Shown here piece after piece: positions 13,705 to 16,004 of a stretch of 16,004 nucleotides of DNA. Both the position numbers and the translations under genes were made by a program. Each line of letters begins with the position of its first letter. The first letter of the stretch is position 1. Source of the stretch: Candidatus Daviesbacteria bacterium GW2011_GWA2_42_7 (GTDB lineage: Bacteria > Patescibacteriota > Microgenomatia > Daviesbacterales > UBA10151); assembly GCA_000997105.1 (NCBI GenBank), contig LCEJ01000002.1, positions 1 to 16,004 of the forward strand. The letters are read 5' to 3'. Below the pieces are notes generated by a model. That model was not told the origin of the DNA and did no database searches. It saw only the letters and a list, made by a program, of their open reading frames with translations.

Positions 13705-14451
13705 ATGAATGAAGTGAAACTTTCAGTTATTATCCCTGCCTTTAACGAATCAAAGAATATTGAAGGTGGTGCATTGGGCGAAGTTTATAATTACCTGAAG
13801 GATCAAAGCTATACTTGGGAGGTGGTGGTGGTGGATGACGGGTCATCCGATGATACCGCCAAAAAGGTGCGGGAACAAATTAAAGACAAAGAGGGTTTCA
13901 GGTTACTGGAAAATAGCCATGGAGGTAAGGCAATAACGGTGATGACGGGAATGCTTTCTGCACGAGGTGAGGTAGCTGTGTTTACTGATATGGACCAAGC
14001 GACTCCTATAGCCGAAATAGAGAAGTTTTTCCCTAAGTTTGATGAGGGTTTTGACATTGTTATTGGGTCAAGGAAAGGGCGTAAAGGCGCGCCGGTGGTC
14101 CGTAAACTCATGGGTTGGGGGTTTTCCATGTTGCGTGGTTTAATCTTAGGGTTACCATTTGCCGATACCCAATGCGGGTTTAAAGCTTTTAACCGAAAGG
14201 CAATTAGGGCTGTTTTTCCGGCGCTTTTAACTAATTGGCAAAAGGTGAAGGTTTCAGGTGCGGCAGTTAACGCCGGGTTTGATGTGGAGACTTTATATCT
14301 TGCCAGAAAAAAAGATCTAAAGATTGCCGAAGTACTGGTGAATTGGCGGCATGTCGGGACTGAAAGAGTACAGGCTATTAATGATTCCCTGGAGGCTTTA
14401 AAAGATATGACGCGGATCAAATTTAGCGACTTAAAGGGGAGGTATGGTTAA
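13705..14451 (+). CDS. GT2 glycosyltransferase, ALG5/dolichyl-phosphate-glucose synthase-like
   Basis: Motifs are VIIPAFNESKNIEGG (8-22), VVVDDGSSDDT (41-51), NSHGGKAITVMTGML (70-84), the DxD-like TDMDQATP (94-101), GSRKGRKG (121-128) and DTQCGFKAF (154-162). The NxxGKxxxVxxGM and DADxATP-like patterns are closest to ALG5, which transfers glucose from UDP-glucose to dolichyl phosphate; the sugar used here is not certain. At 248 residues it has no membrane helices of its own. No Shine-Dalgarno site is seen; it begins 20 bp after the previous stop. Its last 8 bp overlap the following GT-C gene, so the two are probably made together. Confidence 0.86.
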   Translation: MNEVKLSVIIPAFNESKNIEGGALGEVYNYLKDQSYTWEVVVVDDGSSDDTAKKVREQIKDKEGFRLLENSHGGKAITVMTGMLSARGEVAVFTDMDQATPIAEIEKFFPKFDEGFDIVIGSRKGRKGAPVVRKLMGWGFSMLRGLILGLPFADTQCGFKAFNRKAIRAVFPALLTNWQKVKVSGAAVNAGFDVETLYLARKKDLKIAEVLVNWRHVGTERVQAINDSLEALKDMTRIKFSDLKGRYG

Positions 14452-15979
14452 CGCTTTAAAACTACACAGAACTGAAATTCTAGTTTTGGTTGTACTCTTT
14501 TTGGCTTATTTTTTATTAAGGCTTCCTAATTTAACCCTTCAGCCTGTATTTGCCGATGAGGCGATATATGTCCGTTGGGCCCAGGTTATGAGGGCGGAAC
14601 CGACAATGCGTTTCCTACCTCTTTCAGACGGCAAAACGCCTCTCTTTATGTGGACGATGATACCTTTTTTAAAAATTTTTAACGACCCTCTTTTTGCCGG
14701 AAGGTTTCTTTCTGTCATATCCGGGTTTGCAACTCTTTTGGGAGTATATCTTTTGGGAAGGAAATTTTTTGGGGTACAAACGGGGCTGTGGGCGGCTCTT
14801 TTGGTTGTAACAACCCCTTTTATGGTCTTTTTTGACCGGATGGCGCTTGTTGATTCGATGTTGGCGGCATTTTCCGTTTGGGCGCTTTTTTTATCCTTGC
14901 TGCTGATAAAATACCCACGTTTAGATTTGGCGATGTTTTTAGGTTATCTGTTGGGGGGAGGGCTTTTAACTAAGACTCCCGGGTTTTTTAATGTGTTAGC
15001 CCTGCCGGCTAGCCTGGCAGTTTTTAATTGGAATAAGGAGGGGCGTGAGCAGCGTATCTTAAAAATTTTTGGGTTGTGGGTTGTGGCTGCGGCTATTACT
15101 TTTACGATGTACAATTTATTAAGGTTAGGGCCCGGGTTTTTAAGTTTGAGTGCCAGAAACCAGGATTATATTTTTTCCCCTTTGGATTTAGTCGGCAGGC
15201 CGTTAGACCCTTTTATACCGCACCTGAATGATTTAGCCGACTGGTTCCCAAAACTGCTTACCATACCGGTGATTGGTGCAGTTGTTTTAGGTATAATATT
15301 TACTTTTGTACAAAGGAACAGGTATGCTGCTGTTGTTTTATTGTGGGGGTTGTTACCTCTTTTGGTAGAGTTGGCGCTGCTCCGCACCTTTACCGCCCGC
15401 TATATCCTCTTTTCGATTCCCCCTTTGCTTTGTATTGCCGGTTGGGGTATTGCCTGCTTAACAACTAAAATTAGAGTAAAAAAAGTAATCTTGATACCGG
15501 TACTTTTGGCGGTCTTCTCTCCGGTTGCCCTATATTTTAATTTTCTAATACTGACAAATCCCGCAAAAGCCGCTTTACCTATTGGGGAACGGGCTGGTTA
15601 TCTGGAAGCCTGGACAGCAGGGTATGGTTTTCCTGAGATTGCCCAATATTTGATCAATGAGTCAAAAAAGGGTATGGTGGTTGTGGGGACCGAAGGGTCT
15701 TTTGGGACTTTACCCGACGGTTTGCAGATTTATCTTGATAAACACTCCCACATGTCCGGGAACCAGGTAGTTGTTATTGGAGGTACAGCTACAGTTTCTG
15801 CCCAGGTTTGGGAATCTGCCCAAAAACATCCGACATTTTTTGTGGCCAATAAATCCCGTTTTTCCAAATTTACTAAGGGTTTAGAGTTGATCAAGGAATA
15901 TCCAAAAGCCCAAGATAATAAGGGGCAGGAGGATGCGATATTGTTTTTCCGTGTGTTACCGGGGAAAGGGATATTTTGA
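14444..15979 (+). CDS. GT-C (PMT/ArnT-like) membrane glycosyltransferase
   Basis: A 511-residue enzyme with an N-terminal helix (about 10-27), the outer-loop motif FADEAIYVRWAQ (D38-E39), DGKTPLFMW (62-70) and DPLFAGRFLSVISG (81-94), all typical of the PMT_2/ArnT group. About ten helices follow to about residue 365, then a soluble C-terminal portion of about 140 residues. It probably transfers a sugar from the lipid carrier charged by the GT2 enzyme encoded just upstream, which it overlaps by 8 bp. The ATG has a strong purine-rich site (AAGGGGAGG) directly before it. It shares architecture with the 12200 gene but the two are clearly diverged. Confidence 0.84.
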   Translation: MVNALKLHRTEILVLVVLFLAYFLLRLPNLTLQPVFADEAIYVRWAQVMRAEPTMRFLPLSDGKTPLFMWTMIPFLKIFNDPLFAGRFLSVISGFATLLGVYLLGRKFFGVQTGLWAALLVVTTPFMVFFDRMALVDSMLAAFSVWALFLSLLLIKYPRLDLAMFLGYLLGGGLLTKTPGFFNVLALPASLAVFNWNKEGREQRILKIFGLWVVAAAITFTMYNLLRLGPGFLSLSARNQDYIFSPLDLVGRPLDPFIPHLNDLADWFPKLLTIPVIGAVVLGIIFTFVQRNRYAAVVLLWGLLPLLVELALLRTFTARYILFSIPPLLCIAGWGIACLTTKIRVKKVILIPVLLAVFSPVALYFNFLILTNPAKAALPIGERAGYLEAWTAGYGFPEIAQYLINESKKGMVVVGTEGSFGTLPDGLQIYLDKHSHMSGNQVVVIGGTATVSAQVWESAQKHPTFFVANKSRFSKFTKGLELIKEYPKAQDNKGQEDAILFFRVLPGKGIF

Positions 15980-15980
15980 A

Positions 15981-16004
15981 ATGTTGAAATTATTAGATAA
16001 ATTA
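15981..16004 (+). CDS. Possible start of the next gene (partial)
   Basis: ATG one base after the preceding TGA opens a frame of eight codons (MLKLLDKL) to the window edge without a stop. The tight spacing matches the junctions seen in this cluster. Too short to identify. Confidence 0.3.

Noticed and set aside
13809..14420. 203-codon open minus-strand frame
   Set aside because: It lies wholly opposite a GT2 gene with all family motifs, and its own protein looks like no known family.

Overview
The window reads as a piece of a small-genome, Candidate Phyla Radiation (Patescibacteria) chromosome, most likely Microgenomates-like; no rRNA or marker phylogeny is available here, so this is inference. 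The hints are tight packing with many 4-14 bp gene overlaps, few Shine-Dalgarno sites, short forms of conserved proteins (a 108-residue TsaB), secreted proteins with Pro-Thr-rich stalks, and many membrane glycosyltransferases. The RF2 gene and the use of TGA as a stop in several genes show that UGA is not reassigned, which argues against Gracilibacteria/Absconditabacteria.

Positions 2-6427 are mostly minus strand. Only the Ser-rich 3' end of a plus-strand gene enters at the left edge, converging on tsaE with 3 bp between stops. Reading leftward from 5630 is a compact cell-division/envelope run: prfB (RF2), a small membrane-anchored OB-like protein, ftsE, ftsX, a coiled-coil LytM/M23-like protein of the EnvC type, a Pro-Thr-stalk surface protein, a hairpin terminator, then tsaE. 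The membrane-anchored protein, ftsE, ftsX and (if a TTG start is used) the LytM-like protein are linked by overlaps, so they are probably co-translated. A near-consensus promoter sits directly in front of prfB. An unrecognised 226-residue protein lies upstream at 5747-6427.

From 6497 the genes mostly run on the plus strand: a short TsaB, a membrane-anchored CAP-domain protein, a 79-residue membrane protein, and GDP-mannose 4,6-dehydratase. Then comes a polyprenyl-phosphate glycosylation cluster with three GT2 (dolichyl-phosphate-mannose/glucose synthase-like) genes and three GT-C multi-membrane transferases. The GT2 enzymes probably charge a lipid carrier with sugar on the cytoplasmic face, and the GT-C enzymes probably use it outside the membrane to modify glycans or secreted proteins. 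One GT2 carries a GtrA flippase-like domain. The first eight codons of another gene may start at the right edge.

The points most worth a second look are the rearranged, apparently inactive LytM domain of the FtsEX partner, the new membrane-anchored protein coupled to ftsE, the probable fossil of the RF2 frameshift site, a REP-like palindrome that supplies the RF2 stop codon, the half-length TsaB, and the three GT2/GT-C pairs. No rRNA, tRNA, CRISPR array, insertion sequence or origin was seen, and there is no gene-free stretch over 300 bases.
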